Shown: positions 44,932 through 53,885, counted from the first letter of the stretch. The stretch is 64,000 bases of DNA from JALEFZ01 sp038527485 (GCA_038527485.1 JBCBFT010000011.1:1-64000); one strand, 5' to 3'. A program made the numbers and translations. Notes: a model not told the origin generated them from the letters alone.

Positions 44932-45885
44932 CTACTCCTCTAGATCTAAGATTTGCTGACGGTCACGGTTGACCTTTAACTGGAATACATCGGGGCGGCT
45001 GTAGTGACCAGAGGGATCGAAGTTGTGACGCTCGCGCAAGATCATTTTCTCATCTAGCGTCGCGACTGCTAAGGTCTCTTTTTCCGCGATCGGTTCGATC
45101 ACCCAGCTTCCATCTGGCGCAGCCACACAACTCCCGCCATTGGCCATGAAGTCGGGCACCACCGCACGCAAGGCCTCCGCCTCTGGCACTGTATCAGGGA
45201 TATCGGATCGGCGCATCAGCCCCGAAACAGAAATCACATAAGAACGATTTTCTACCGCAATGTGACGGGTGAGGTCAATCGTATTGCGGACATTTCCCGG
45301 CCATACGGCTACATGGACATTCTCGCCCTGCGCGTAGAGCGTCGCCCGTGGCAACGGCATCCAATTTTCCCAGCAATTCAAGCCTCCTACACGAAACCCA
45401 TGCAAGTCATGGACCCTCAGTCCATGGCCATCTCCCGTCGCCCAAAACAACCGCTCCTCATAGGTTGGCATCAACTTCCGATGGACAGACTGTATGTCCC
45501 CTTGCGCATCCACATAGACCAAACTACAATACACACTGTGATTGCCCCGCTCCATCGCCCGCTCAAGTACGCCCACATAGACCGCGATTTTTTTCTCTTT
45601 GGCCAAAGCACAAAGCGCATCCAACTCACCAGCATATATTTTTATGGATTGATCCAGGTACAAGGCATACCATTCCTTTTGAAGATCAGAATTGAAGCGA
45701 GCGCCTTCTGTCCACTCGATCCAAAAAGGATAGCCTGGCAGCAAGGTTTCCCCAAATGTGATCAACTGGCATCCCTGCTCTGCCGCCTGAGAGACATAAG
45801 ACAATATTTTATCTAGAGTCTGGGCTTTATCCAACCAGATAGGGGCAATCTGGGCGAGCCCGACAGTGAGTTGTGACGAAGACAT
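44932..45885 (-). CDS. carbon-nitrogen hydrolase, nitrilase type
   Basis: A 317-residue nitrilase-superfamily enzyme. The Glu-Lys-Cys triad is complete: Glu46 in TFGETLLPGYPFW, Lys137 in VHRKLMPTYEER, and Cys171 in GGLNCWENWMPL. The sequences around them resemble true nitrilases (branch 1) more than amidases, so hydrolysis of an organic nitrile to the acid and ammonia is likely; the exact substrate is not readable. No signal peptide, so it is cytoplasmic. The downstream AraC regulator starts 4 nt after its stop. Confidence 0.9.
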   Translation of the reverse strand: MSSSQLTVGLAQIAPIWLDKAQTLDKILSYVSQAAEQGCQLITFGETLLPGYPFWIEWTEGARFNSDLQKEWYALYLDQSIKIYAGELDALCALAKEKKIAVYVGVLERAMERGNHSVYCSLVYVDAQGDIQSVHRKLMPTYEERLFWATGDGHGLRVHDLHGFRVGGLNCWENWMPLPRATLYAQGENVHVAVWPGNVRNTIDLTRHIAVENRSYVISVSGLMRRSDIPDTVPEAEALRAVVPDFMANGGSCVAAPDGSWVIEPIAEKETLAVATLDEKMILRERHNFDPSGHYSRPDVFQLKVNRDRQQILDLEE

Positions 45886-46000
45886 TGAGGAAAAATTAGA
45901 TTCAGCTTTTAAATATACACTTGTTTGGAGAAACTATCTCTATGTATCGAGGCTGGATCAAAAAATACAATTGACGCATACTAGTTATTTTCTAGTAATG

Positions 46001-47065
46001 CTACTGTTTAAAAATTACTTTAAAAGGAATTTCACTGCTAGTAAATAAATCTCTGAAATCTTCAATAGATAATTTTAGCATAGCTGATAGTTCCTCGTCT
46101 GTATATTCAAGTCCCTGTCTATGAGCTTCAATTATTTCATCTACTAGTCTGGGGTTATCAAGTGGTACATCAAATGGTTCTTTCTTTACATAGCCTCGCC
46201 TGCTAAGTTCAATATATAAGTTTCTACTTTGCTTTGAATCAATAATCTTTAATGTTGTAGCTCTCATAATGATTGCCTTCATTGAAACATACCAATACTT
46301 CTTTAAATGCCCTAACTTTGGAAATGATATATAAGTCAAATCATTTCTACAGTCTAATTCTGGCATTAGAAATTCAGCTGCAAATCTATCTGCTTCTTTC
46401 TCTTCATCTCTTTCAAGATCAATGTACTTGACCCGCACATGCATCAACAGATGCCCTAATTCATGAGCGATGGTGAAACGCTTTCTGTCATTTGTAGACT
46501 TTTGATTAACAAAAATTACTGGTTGCCCCTTATCTGTAAGTAATGTTATTCCATCAAATTTCTCAGTATCAGGATCAATAAATTGAACTATTACTCCATT
46601 TTTCTCTAAAATTTCAATGAGATTGATAATAGGACCTTTAGGAACTTTTAGAAATGTTCTTGATTTACGGGCTATGGCCTCTGGCTCTATATTAAATCCT
46701 AAATCAATAACAGGCATGTCAAACATTGGGATTTCTACTGCATCCAACAATGAATCAATAGCCATTCTGTAAACGTCAAGCTTTGCCTCTAATTTATTTA
46801 GTACTTTCTTAGGTAATGATTTTCTTTTCCTGTAATAGAAGTCACTTAGTGGGGTTTTTACTTGGTCTTGAAAAAAAAAGTCTACAGGAAAGTTTAAATA
46901 TTTAGCAACTTCTCTCAAAACATCATCAGCCATTGGAAGTCCTTCTTTTTCAATTCGGGACAAACTCCCCTGACTTAATCCTTTAATACTTTTAGCTAGA
47001 GCTGTTTGAGTTACCCCCCTCATATCTCTAGCTAAAGTTATCATTCTAGGATTTATAGTTCTCAT
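46001..47065 (-). CDS. XRE helix-turn-helix / ImmA-IrrE metallopeptidase fusion
   Basis: A 354-residue protein joining an XRE-type DNA-binding domain (residues 7-65, TALAKSIKGLSQGSLSRIEKE) to an ImmA/IrrE zinc peptidase domain: RFTIAHELGHLLMH with His201-Glu202-His205, then EKEADRFAAEFLMPE supplying the third ligand. Such proteins typically bind operator DNA or a partner and cleave a repressor or antitoxin under stress. The start is placed at 47065 because AAGGAGG lies 4 nt upstream; the longer frame adds 18 residues with no such site. The gene is clearly more A+T-rich than its neighbours and is paired with the unknown gene at 47169, which suggests horizontal acquisition. Confidence 0.9.
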   Translation of the reverse strand: MRTINPRMITLARDMRGVTQTALAKSIKGLSQGSLSRIEKEGLPMADDVLREVAKYLNFPVDFFFQDQVKTPLSDFYYRKRKSLPKKVLNKLEAKLDVYRMAIDSLLDAVEIPMFDMPVIDLGFNIEPEAIARKSRTFLKVPKGPIINLIEILEKNGVIVQFIDPDTEKFDGITLLTDKGQPVIFVNQKSTNDRKRFTIAHELGHLLMHVRVKYIDLERDEEKEADRFAAEFLMPELDCRNDLTYISFPKLGHLKKYWYVSMKAIIMRATTLKIIDSKQSRNLYIELSRRGYVKKEPFDVPLDNPRLVDEIIEAHRQGLEYTDEELSAMLKLSIEDFRDLFTSSEIPFKVIFKQ

Positions 47066-47069
47066 ATAG

Positions 47070-47076
47070 CCTCCTT
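47070..47076 (-). promoter_or_regulatory. Shine-Dalgarno of the XRE/ImmA gene
   Basis: AAGGAGG on the minus strand, 4 nt before the ATG at 47065. It decides the start and is rare among the other genes here. Confidence 0.6.
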
Positions 47077-47168
47077 TTCTGCATAAAACAATAAAATCTA
47101 ATATGCAGTCATTGTTCATTAAGAAATTTTAAACAATACAGCAACCAAATATAATCACTTCTTAAAAT

Positions 47169-47831
47169 TTATTCTGCCTTTTTCCTTTTCAGTCCTTTCT
47201 TTATCTTAACTAATGGTTTTTGATTCAATTCTTTAGATTTTGAATTTAAGCTAATGTTCTTAGCCAAAGGCTGTTTATTAGCGACAAGTAAATTCAGGTC
47301 GATTTCCCATTCCTTATCTGTGGTGCCAACAAGCTTAACAGCATAGATGCCCGTAATCTTATTCCAATGTTTATTAACAGTGTAACCAATAAAGATGTTA
47401 GGATTAACATCTTCTGAGTTATCGCTTAGTTGATTCTTTATCAAATAATCATTCTTAGTTAAAATGTTTCTTGGTTGGTGATACTTATCTAGCTTCTTAA
47501 AATAAATTTTAAACTTCCCCGCTAAATTGAGGTAAAATCTCTCATTTCTTCCAACTTCTACTATTGTATCTTTAGGATTAACTTTTTGAACACCATATGT
47601 ATCAACTAAGTTGCCTCTAATATTTGCATTCATTTCGACAGGACACCAATTGGGAGTAATTGAATACGTTCGCCTTTCATCCCGACGTGTAACCATTTCA
47701 TGAAATGATCTATCCATCAAATTTAATATTTTACTTGCTTCAGGCTCAATCATTTTAATGAACTCCTCCCTTGTAGTATTTCTACGCGTACTAAATTCAT
47801 TGGGATCAAAAAAGAACAGTTGCTTATTCAT
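47169..47831 (-). CDS. unknown partner of the XRE/ImmA protein
   Basis: A 220-residue soluble protein with no signal peptide, membrane helix or motif I recognise. The N-terminus MNKQLFFFDPNEFSTRRNTT and a central beta-rich part (FYLNLAGKFKIYFKKLD, NIFIGYTVNKHWNKITGIYAVKLVG) are followed by a very basic tail (LVKIKKGLKRKKAE) that could contact nucleic acid. It lies about 100 nt upstream of the XRE/ImmA gene on the same strand and shares its A+T-rich composition, so the two form a module. It could be the target or toxin partner of the peptidase (inference). Confidence 0.7.
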   Translation of the reverse strand: MNKQLFFFDPNEFSTRRNTTREEFIKMIEPEASKILNLMDRSFHEMVTRRDERRTYSITPNWCPVEMNANIRGNLVDTYGVQKVNPKDTIVEVGRNERFYLNLAGKFKIYFKKLDKYHQPRNILTKNDYLIKNQLSDNSEDVNPNIFIGYTVNKHWNKITGIYAVKLVGTTDKEWEIDLNLLVANKQPLAKNISLNSKSKELNQKPLVKIKKGLKRKKAE

Positions 47832-47880
47832 TTAATATTAATTTTTATGCTACAACAATAGCAATAAAAATATTTTTTTC

Positions 47881-47915
47881 AAAAAAGTTGGGATTTTTTT
47901 TTGAAAAAAGTTGGG
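47881..47915. repeat. pair of 12-bp direct repeats upstream of the A+T-rich module
   Basis: AAAAAAGTTGGG occurs at 47881-47892 and again at 47904-47915 (23 nt start to start, about two helical turns), 50-85 nt before the module's first gene. The position and spacing suit binding of a dimeric XRE-type regulator. Confidence 0.5.
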
Positions 47916-47964
47916 TACTCAGATACCAGCTATTCTTTCTTTACCACCAAAGACAAACCCCAAG

Positions 47965-48591
47965 TTACGTAATGATGTATTTCTTCATGACTCCCCTAAT
48001 CGCCTCTTTCACTTTTTCTTCCGTTTCTGCTATGGTATAATCCGACGTATGAATATGTGTTAATGTTTGAGGATGATCTACCAGATTCTGTTCGATCCAT
48101 TGGTTAAAGTTGATGTGGTCTTGAATGTAGGCTTCGCTGCCACTGCTTCGCCACCAAGGACGCGCTTTGAGACGCGTCTCTGTATCTTCAGGTGTATAGG
48201 TCAGTACGATGTAGTGAATATCTCGAAAGTAACGCTTCTCAACGCTATCCTTCAGGTGTTCAGGAATGATGGTTCCCTCAAGCACCACAGGTTTTCCTGC
48301 CTGCATGACATTCTTGGCGACACGTAGCATGAGTTCCTGCGCTTTTCCTTTGATCCCATCGATCCAAAAGAGATCTGTCTCAATGAGAACGACTTCTTTG
48401 AAGCCTTGCAGAAGCCTGTAGCCGATGGTACTTTTGCCGACACCGCTGGGTCCTGTCAGACAAAACAAGGGTAGGCTCACAAAGGGAACGTCAAACTCAC
48501 AAGCTGGACAAGTGGCGAAGCTCCCTTCAGGTGTGTGCGTGACGACTTTGTCCACATGATAGTGGCCACAGTTGGGACAGATGTTGAACAT
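47965..48591 (-). CDS. zinc-ribbon P-loop kinase-like protein
   Basis: A 208-residue protein with an N-terminal four-Cys zinc ribbon (Cys5, Cys8, Cys28, Cys31: NICPNCGH ... ATCPACEF) and a P-loop at Gly47-Thr55 (TGPSGVGKST). Further motifs are VLIETDLFWIDG, VVLEGTIIPEHL, and a lid with RLKARPWWR, as in small nucleoside/shikimate-type kinases. It probably phosphorylates a small molecule, but the substrate is unknown. The zinc ribbon on a small kinase is unusual. Confidence 0.75.
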   Translation of the reverse strand: MFNICPNCGHYHVDKVVTHTPEGSFATCPACEFDVPFVSLPLFCLTGPSGVGKSTIGYRLLQGFKEVVLIETDLFWIDGIKGKAQELMLRVAKNVMQAGKPVVLEGTIIPEHLKDSVEKRYFRDIHYIVLTYTPEDTETRLKARPWWRSSGSEAYIQDHINFNQWIEQNLVDHPQTLTHIHTSDYTIAETEEKVKEAIRGVMKKYIIT

Positions 48592-48639
48592 GGAGGGTTA
48601 GGTGTGTAGGTGTCTGGGAAGGTATCCGACATGCGGAGA

Positions 48640-49458
48640 TTATCCCAGGAAAGATTCGATTAACCTTACGGTTTGCTCGTCGCGTAGGATACGGAAGTGG
48701 CCTGTATTGGCAATCTTCACCAGTCGGGCGACCTTCCAAGCATCGGCGACGGACTCCGACTGGGATACAGGAATGACCTTATCGTTCTCATCATGGATGA
48801 TCAAAGCTTCGCCCACATTGAGTTCGTTAGAGTAGGTGCTGACAGCGAGATCATAGGGATCATACCCTGTCTCTTCTGCAATTCGATTCATCAACCGCTT
48901 TTGTGTACGCATGGATACCCCTACCTTCTCCGAAACATCTTTTACTCTATCTTCAAATCTGTCGGGGGTCGTGATCATGACCAGTTTATCCAGATGAATG
49001 TCCTTTCGATTCCACAAACCAAAAGAAGTCGCCACACTCCCAAAAGAATGGCTGATGGCATCGTCCGCCTCAAATCGTTCGAGCAAAGCCGAGACAACCT
49101 CTCCAAACTCAAATAAACTGGTATCTCCCTTCGAACTAAATCCATGGGAAGGGCCATCAAAGGCATACACAGTGTAACCCAAAGCTATGAGTGGCTCGAT
49201 GAGCATCCCAAAATTGGCTCCCTGACCTTCCCAGCCGTGAATCAATAGGATGTTACGGGTGCCATTGCCCCACTTATAAGTCCTGATCTGAAAACCTACG
49301 ATCTCCACATCTTCTTTTTCAGCCTTCGCAATTGCTTCCTCCTCAAAGGGACGGAGTTTGTGAAACCGAGGATTCGTCAAAAACTTATAGGCGAGATTGG
49401 CCGTCCAAGAAGGAGCGATTCGGTCTGCAAGTTGAATGAAGGGGCGAAGGTTATTCAT
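48640..49458 (-). CDS. alpha/beta hydrolase
   Basis: A 272-residue alpha/beta hydrolase. The oxyanion/HG loop is ILLIHGWEGQGANFG, the nucleophile elbow ISHSFGS carries Ser138, the acid is Asp226 in IIHDENDKVIP, and the base His253 is in NTGHFRIL. No signal peptide, so it is cytoplasmic. DGPSHGFSSKG is typical of the family. The substrate is unknown. It shares strand with the kinase gene 48 nt downstream. Confidence 0.88.
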   Translation of the reverse strand: MNNLRPFIQLADRIAPSWTANLAYKFLTNPRFHKLRPFEEEAIAKAEKEDVEIVGFQIRTYKWGNGTRNILLIHGWEGQGANFGMLIEPLIALGYTVYAFDGPSHGFSSKGDTSLFEFGEVVSALLERFEADDAISHSFGSVATSFGLWNRKDIHLDKLVMITTPDRFEDRVKDVSEKVGVSMRTQKRLMNRIAEETGYDPYDLAVSTYSNELNVGEALIIHDENDKVIPVSQSESVADAWKVARLVKIANTGHFRILRDEQTVRLIESFLG

Positions 49459-49619
49459 GGGATGGAGTGTTTATAGGGACATGTTAAGCATTCCTATCGG
49501 GTATCACAAGAAAAAGGGCCGCATATGCTGCGTACCCTTCGGCAACTCCATGTCCCCACATGAATTCTCTTTACGTAGAAGACAGATTGAACGTCCCTCA
49601 TCCACAGATTTTTCTCTTG

Positions 49620-50048
49620 CTATCTCTTTCCCCACAGGTGAATGGTTCCTCGCCCGGCAGCAAGGTTCTTTGTATCATAGTAAAATACGACTTTCTGGAT
49701 CACACGCTTGTTTCCTTTCAGGTCGAGGACTCTTGTTTCGCCTCCGCGCGGGATATTCATCCGTACATTGAGTGATTGCTTTTGCCCGTTGCGGTAGTGG
49801 ACGATGACTCTGTGCAAATTGATGGGCGACCCTGTGATCTTTAGTTTTAAGCCTGAGAATACACCTTCTCTTACTGTGACAGGAATCTCGTCGCGATCGA
49901 GACGGAAATTGACTTTGCGTGAGCCGAGTCTCTCCCAGCGGGGTGGGAAGGGAGCGGATTCTTCAGCAGGTGTGAAGGCCCAAAAGGCAGGAAGGCTTAC
50001 GAGGATGAGAAGTAAAAAGGCGAATTTCTTAGCAATTACAGTGTTCAT
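49620..50048 (-). CDS. exported DUF2541-like protein
   Basis: A 142-residue exported protein with a signal peptide (residues 1-24, LLILVSLPAFWAF). The mature part follows the DUF2541 pattern: WERLGSRKVNFRLDRDEI, FSGLKLKITGSPINLHRV, IPRGGETRVLDLKGNKRVI and a terminal GTIHLWGKR strand. It is a small beta-sandwich, probably periplasmic; function unknown. The start is at the Met before the signal peptide, dropping 21 codons of unlikely leader. Confidence 0.75.
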   Translation of the reverse strand: MNTVIAKKFAFLLLILVSLPAFWAFTPAEESAPFPPRWERLGSRKVNFRLDRDEIPVTVREGVFSGLKLKITGSPINLHRVIVHYRNGQKQSLNVRMNIPRGGETRVLDLKGNKRVIQKVVFYYDTKNLAAGRGTIHLWGKR

Positions 50049-50241
50049 TGATGAAAAATGTTTAGATGTTCTTTTTATGAAATACATCTTTTGGATCATG
50101 TACGTAATCAAACGTTTAATCCCATTTTGCTAAAACCAACGAACGTGTCACCCTTTCAAACCAGCGTGTAGAAGAAGGGTATGTTTGTGTAGGGAAAATG
50201 AGAGGAAGTAGTTTTTTTTGGATGAAAATGAATGACATGCA

Positions 50242-50949
50242 TCAAATCAACTGGATGCCACTCGAAAACCCCTCTTGTTTTTTTTCCTCTATGGAAAGCG
50301 CCTCTACCAAAAAATCATAGAAAGGCTTAAATACACGAAAACCTTCTGCGATCACTTGAGGAGCGTCTTCCTGCATCAGCACCTCATGCGTCAGCTGATG
50401 AGAGGTCGTAAAAGTCTTGTGGTTCAATAAATGAATATAGGGATGGTCCTTGGGATAGTCGCGTGGGCTTGACTTGAGTTTTTTTCCCTCGATCCCTCCA
50501 AAGTACCTTTGAAAGTCCTCCTCCTGAATGATGGCTTCGAGTCTTTCTCCTTCCAAATCAATTTTTGCACGGATCTTGGCCATCGGTTCTCCTGTAGGAT
50601 ACCAGGAACCCCCTGCCAAGAAGCAATTGCCAGGCTGAATGTGAAGATAGTAATCGGGCAGATAGCTCCTGTGTGCATCGTCTTTGCTGAATATCGCACC
50701 CATGAAATGCTTGTAAGGCGTCTTGTCTTTGGAGAAACGAAGGTTGCGATTGATGCGGAGAATGGACTTGCTGGGCTTGGACATACGAACGTGTGGTTCA
50801 AAGACCCCCATCTCATCTAGGATCTCTTGGATTAGATGTAGCAGGTCGACACGCGCAGCTTCATATCGACTACGGTTTGCCTCCATCCATTCACGGGTAT
50901 TATTTTCTTTAAGATCTACGAGAAATTCAAATATATCGGAATTCAGCAT
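50242..50949 (-). CDS. DUF2461 domain protein
   Basis: A 235-residue protein of the DUF2461 (TIGR02453) family: FEFLVDLKENNTREWMEANRSRYEAAR at the N-terminus, SKPSKSILRINRNLRFSKDKTPYKHFMG, LHIQPGNCFLAGG, and a C-terminal helical part. Family members are widespread and uncharacterised; the conserved core suggests an enzyme. Full length. Transcribed away from the DUF6515 gene. Confidence 0.9.
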   Translation of the reverse strand: MLNSDIFEFLVDLKENNTREWMEANRSRYEAARVDLLHLIQEILDEMGVFEPHVRMSKPSKSILRINRNLRFSKDKTPYKHFMGAIFSKDDAHRSYLPDYYLHIQPGNCFLAGGSWYPTGEPMAKIRAKIDLEGERLEAIIQEEDFQRYFGGIEGKKLKSSPRDYPKDHPYIHLLNHKTFTTSHQLTHEVLMQEDAPQVIAEGFRVFKPFYDFLVEALSIEEKKQEGFSSGIQLI

Positions 50950-51282
50950 AAATTTTCTTTAACAGCAGCTATAAAAAACAGGAAAAGTTCACTCCTTAAA
51001 TAATTGACAGCCAATTAATTAAAAATATTATTTCTTGCTTTTCATACGTTTCACACCTTATTTCAACTTCAAAAATCTATCGATTGTTCCCTCTGATTAT
51101 TTTTCTTTACACGCTTGCAAAAGCGCTCGACACGCGATGAAAGCCTTTGCCACGCGCTTGCACAGTCCCACACGATTTCGCCAAACGATGCCTTTTTTCT
51201 CCCGTTAAATTAAACCGTGGGAGACACAGAAAACATCTTCCCCACCTCCAAACCGTTTCAATTTCAACTAAACCTAATTGTC
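50950..51282. other. intergenic region between divergent genes
   Basis: This region of 333 bases separates the DUF2461 gene (minus) from the DUF6515 gene (plus). A+T-rich in its first half. Two similar copies of a short motif (ACACGCTTGCA and ACGCGCTTGCA, about 50 nt apart) and an imperfect inverted repeat (CTCCC ... GGGAG at about 51199) are seen, but no gene. Confidence 0.5.
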
Positions 51283-51906
51283 ATGAAGAGTCTCAAACAT
51301 TTACTCCTTTTTACTGCTCTTACTTTTATGATCTTTGGGTCTGACGTCATGGCACAGCGCAGAGGTCGGGATACCCAAACCAGAACGACAACCACCCGCT
51401 CCTCTCGTGATGCGACGACTTACGCGCAGCCTCAACGCTCTTACTCTGAGCACCCACGTGATCGCCACTATCAGCATCAGCAGCCGCAGTATCAGCAACC
51501 ACAGCGCCCACGCCAGCAGCAGCCTCGATACTATGCGGGTAACAATCGTCCACAGCGGGTTTACTACAACAACCCAAACTACCATCACGATCCTTATGCC
51601 TATTACTATTACGGCAACGATCACCTCTACCACTGTGAGTCTCAGCGTGTCGTTCACTTACCTTCTCGTGCGCGTGCTGTATACTTCCAAGGAGGAACCT
51701 TTTACTATGCCCAAGGCATGTTCTACCAGCCCGTTCGCAGAGGATTTCAGGTTATCGTACCACCCGTAGGTTTGTATATGGACTTTCTGCCTCGTCGTGC
51801 TAGAGCATTCTACGCTTACAACCGACAGTACTTTGAGCACAATGGCATCTTCTTCAAGAAGGCACGTCGTAGACCAGGATTCGTAGTAGTAGATTGCCCT
51901 TGGTAG
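51283..51906 (+). CDS. exported DUF6515 family protein
   Basis: A 207-residue exported protein: signal peptide (residues 1-21, ending DVMAQ), a Gln/Arg/Pro/His/Tyr-rich low-complexity region (about 30-120), then the DUF6515-type core with repeated Tyr and Gly (YFQGGTFYYAQGMFYQPVRRGFQVIVPPVG ... LPRRARAFYAYNRQYFEHNGIFFKKA) as short beta units. Probably periplasmic or outer-membrane-facing; function unknown. The start is at the Met before the signal peptide. A terminator follows. Confidence 0.82.
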   Translation: MKSLKHLLLFTALTFMIFGSDVMAQRRGRDTQTRTTTTRSSRDATTYAQPQRSYSEHPRDRHYQHQQPQYQQPQRPRQQQPRYYAGNNRPQRVYYNNPNYHHDPYAYYYYGNDHLYHCESQRVVHLPSRARAVYFQGGTFYYAQGMFYQPVRRGFQVIVPPVGLYMDFLPRRARAFYAYNRQYFEHNGIFFKKARRRPGFVVVDCPW

Positions 51907-51951
51907 TCAGATTTAGAGAAATAAGCAATTATCGTTTTTGTATATATCCCG

Positions 51952-51978
51952 TCCCCTTGCCTTTTGAAGGTGAGGGGA
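51952..51978 (+). terminator. hairpin after the DUF6515 gene
   Basis: TCCCCT/AGGGGA and CCTT/AAGG stems with a TG/TG internal bulge form one hairpin 45 nt after the stop codon; the sequence after it (TATTTACG) is only weakly T-rich. Confidence 0.6.
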
Positions 51979-52318
51979 TATTTACGTAGATGAAGTGAGG
52001 CGTGACAGAAAGGGCACGTAGTCAAGATCTTATCATAGCCTAATTTCTTTTGCGACGATCTAGTGTTATTAGTTGGGAAACTAACAAATTGAGGTGTGGA
52101 GTTGGATGACTACGCAAAGCGGTGAAATATTTAGTTGGGTCTGTTGACAAGTCAGCACATTCCCCTCTTTATCCTTGACTTTATTTTTATATCTTTTATA
52201 AATTGAAAATTCATCTTAAAAAATAAGAGAGATGTGAAGAGCATAGGCCTTGAGGCAGATCTTTTTACAACTATCAGGACATACACAATATTCGCATATT
52301 TCTACGTTTTAACATCCA
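51979..52318. other. intergenic region, nothing recognised
   Basis: The 340 bases upstream of the orphan gene at 52319 are A+T-rich, contain no plausible gene, and show no clear promoter or repeat. Confidence 0.5.
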
Positions 52319-52789
52319 ATGAAGAAGACATTAGAAGTAAAAGATGAAAAGGGAAAGAGTTTCATGACCTTTTATTTTGATGGAGATGCAAAAGAACAAA
52401 TAGCCCTGATCAAAAAGTACCTTTTCAATCATACCTTGTTCCTCCTGCACATGGCGGCCTTTGATTATCGCAACATGAAGGACAAGGATATTTTCCACTT
52501 CTCGGGGCTTTTCTATAGTAGGACCCGAGAAATTCTCCATGCTGCTACACAGATCCTCATTGAAGACATTTCTCAATTCCCCCCGCTTGTCATTATACAT
52601 ATTCAGGTGCTTCGAAGGAAACTGACCAAGATCTTGGGAGCTGACTGCTTCGATAAGATCAAACACCAGACTGAACCCTGGCTAGACATCAACGCTCAAG
52701 CCAAATCTATTTTGGATGCTTTGGGATTGCAGCCTATTTCTCCTGTGGACTTCGAGGAGTCAGAAGATGTAGATATCAGTTGGATTTAA
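52319..52789 (+). CDS. hypothetical helical protein
   Basis: A 156-residue soluble protein, mainly helical, starting MKKTLEVKDEKGKSFMTFYFDGD and including LIKKYLFNHTLFLLHMAAFDYRNMKD and VLRRKLTKILGADCFDKIKHQ. It ends with the acidic FEESEDVDISWI. No motif or signal peptide is recognised. It stands alone on its strand between two sizeable gaps. Probably a real gene because its length and codon use are regular and no competing frame is better. Confidence 0.55.
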   Translation: MKKTLEVKDEKGKSFMTFYFDGDAKEQIALIKKYLFNHTLFLLHMAAFDYRNMKDKDIFHFSGLFYSRTREILHAATQILIEDISQFPPLVIIHIQVLRRKLTKILGADCFDKIKHQTEPWLDINAQAKSILDALGLQPISPVDFEESEDVDISWI

Positions 52790-52871
52790 GCATCTACAAC
52801 TCAATCTTGACTGTCAGCTTCATTGGCGACCTGAAGATTAACCATGCTGCTCCATCACGCTGGCTTCTTCC

Positions 52872-53717
52872 TCAGTTCTCCATCCACTGATACCGCTCAA
52901 GTGTCTTCACTTTATAGTTTCCAATGGAGTCCAAAGGATACGATTGGAGCCCCCGCTTCCCTTTATCCGCTTTCAACACATTGAAATGAAGGTGTTCTTC
53001 TGTGGTCTGTCCTGTTTTTCCACTTAATCCGATGGGCTGGCCTACTGTCACGTATTGCCCTGCTTCTACTAAGCTGCCGTCTTGCATGAGGTGCCCATAC
53101 ATCGTAAATAGATGTGAAGTTGTATCATAGATCATGACCTGATTTACATAAGGCTTCCATTTATCTCCTGATCCCCAACCCGTATATCCGTCAATCACTG
53201 CTACCACATAGCCATTTTGAGTGGAAGTAACTGTATCTCCTATCTCCATTGTAAAATCAAAAGCATATCTCGACAGACCGTAATTATGAGTGGGATTTGA
53301 GTTGTTTCCTTGCAATAGTTGATAACGTTTATGCTGAGGGTAGGGAAGTTGGGAAATGCTGTGGGCTTGTATCGGAAGGCTGGGATCTCCCCATTTCAAA
53401 TGGATCTTCATTTTACCTTTTAGATTTCCTTGCCCTATGATGCGAATGGTAGTGTCCGCTTTGGCTTCGAGGAGGATGGGTGGAAAATCAATCAACTTTT
53501 CATCTACACAACTTAGGAGGAATCGGTTGGGACAGTCGACAGGATTCGTGATGGTCAATTGATACGTATCATTCTTGTAGCTTTCTTCTATGTCGAGTTT
53601 GATCGCATGAAGTTTCTCTTGTGGCAATGCATGAAAGGAACACTTTCTTACTACAAGCAAGAAAACCCCTATGAATACTACAGGAAGAATGATACTCTTT
53701 GGCTTTAAGCCCTTCAT
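52872..53717 (-). CDS. M23 family metallopeptidase
   Basis: A 281-residue exported peptidase with an N-terminal hydrophobic segment (about residues 8-25). The C-terminal LytM/M23 domain has His144 in PTHNYGLSRYAFDF together with Asp154, His209 in MYGHLMQDGS, and the HxH pair His242/His244 in EEHLHFNV, i.e. all zinc-site residues. M23 enzymes cut peptidoglycan cross-bridges or other glycine-rich peptides in the periplasm. The spacing between the first His and the Asp is that of the Bacteroidota/DF subgroup rather than classical HxxxD lysostaphin. Confidence 0.85.
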   Translation of the reverse strand: MKGLKPKSIILPVVFIGVFLLVVRKCSFHALPQEKLHAIKLDIEESYKNDTYQLTITNPVDCPNRFLLSCVDEKLIDFPPILLEAKADTTIRIIGQGNLKGKMKIHLKWGDPSLPIQAHSISQLPYPQHKRYQLLQGNNSNPTHNYGLSRYAFDFTMEIGDTVTSTQNGYVVAVIDGYTGWGSGDKWKPYVNQVMIYDTTSHLFTMYGHLMQDGSLVEAGQYVTVGQPIGLSGKTGQTTEEHLHFNVLKADKGKRGLQSYPLDSIGNYKVKTLERYQWMEN

Positions 53718-53848
53718 CTACTCGTATTTTGTGTAAAATACTTTTTTCAGGAATGATTATCACAAATAATTTTATAAAGATGGGATAGATTGGGTTAATA
53801 GGTACAAGAACGAGCCTAACGCACCAGAAAGGATTTCCCTCACCCCCA

Positions 53849-53885
53849 TAAAAAAATCGACCATTCTTATTCAGAACAGTCGATT
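53849..53885 (-). terminator. intrinsic terminator of the chaperone-MoxR operon
   Basis: On the minus strand TCGACTGTTCT pairs with AGAATGGTCGA (11 bp with two G-T pairs) and runs into seven T, about 50 nt after the moxR stop. Confidence 0.88.

Noticed and set aside
45262..45816. 184-codon plus-strand open frame opposite the nitrilase
   Set aside because: The nitrilase triad is complete on the other strand; this frame shows no domain.
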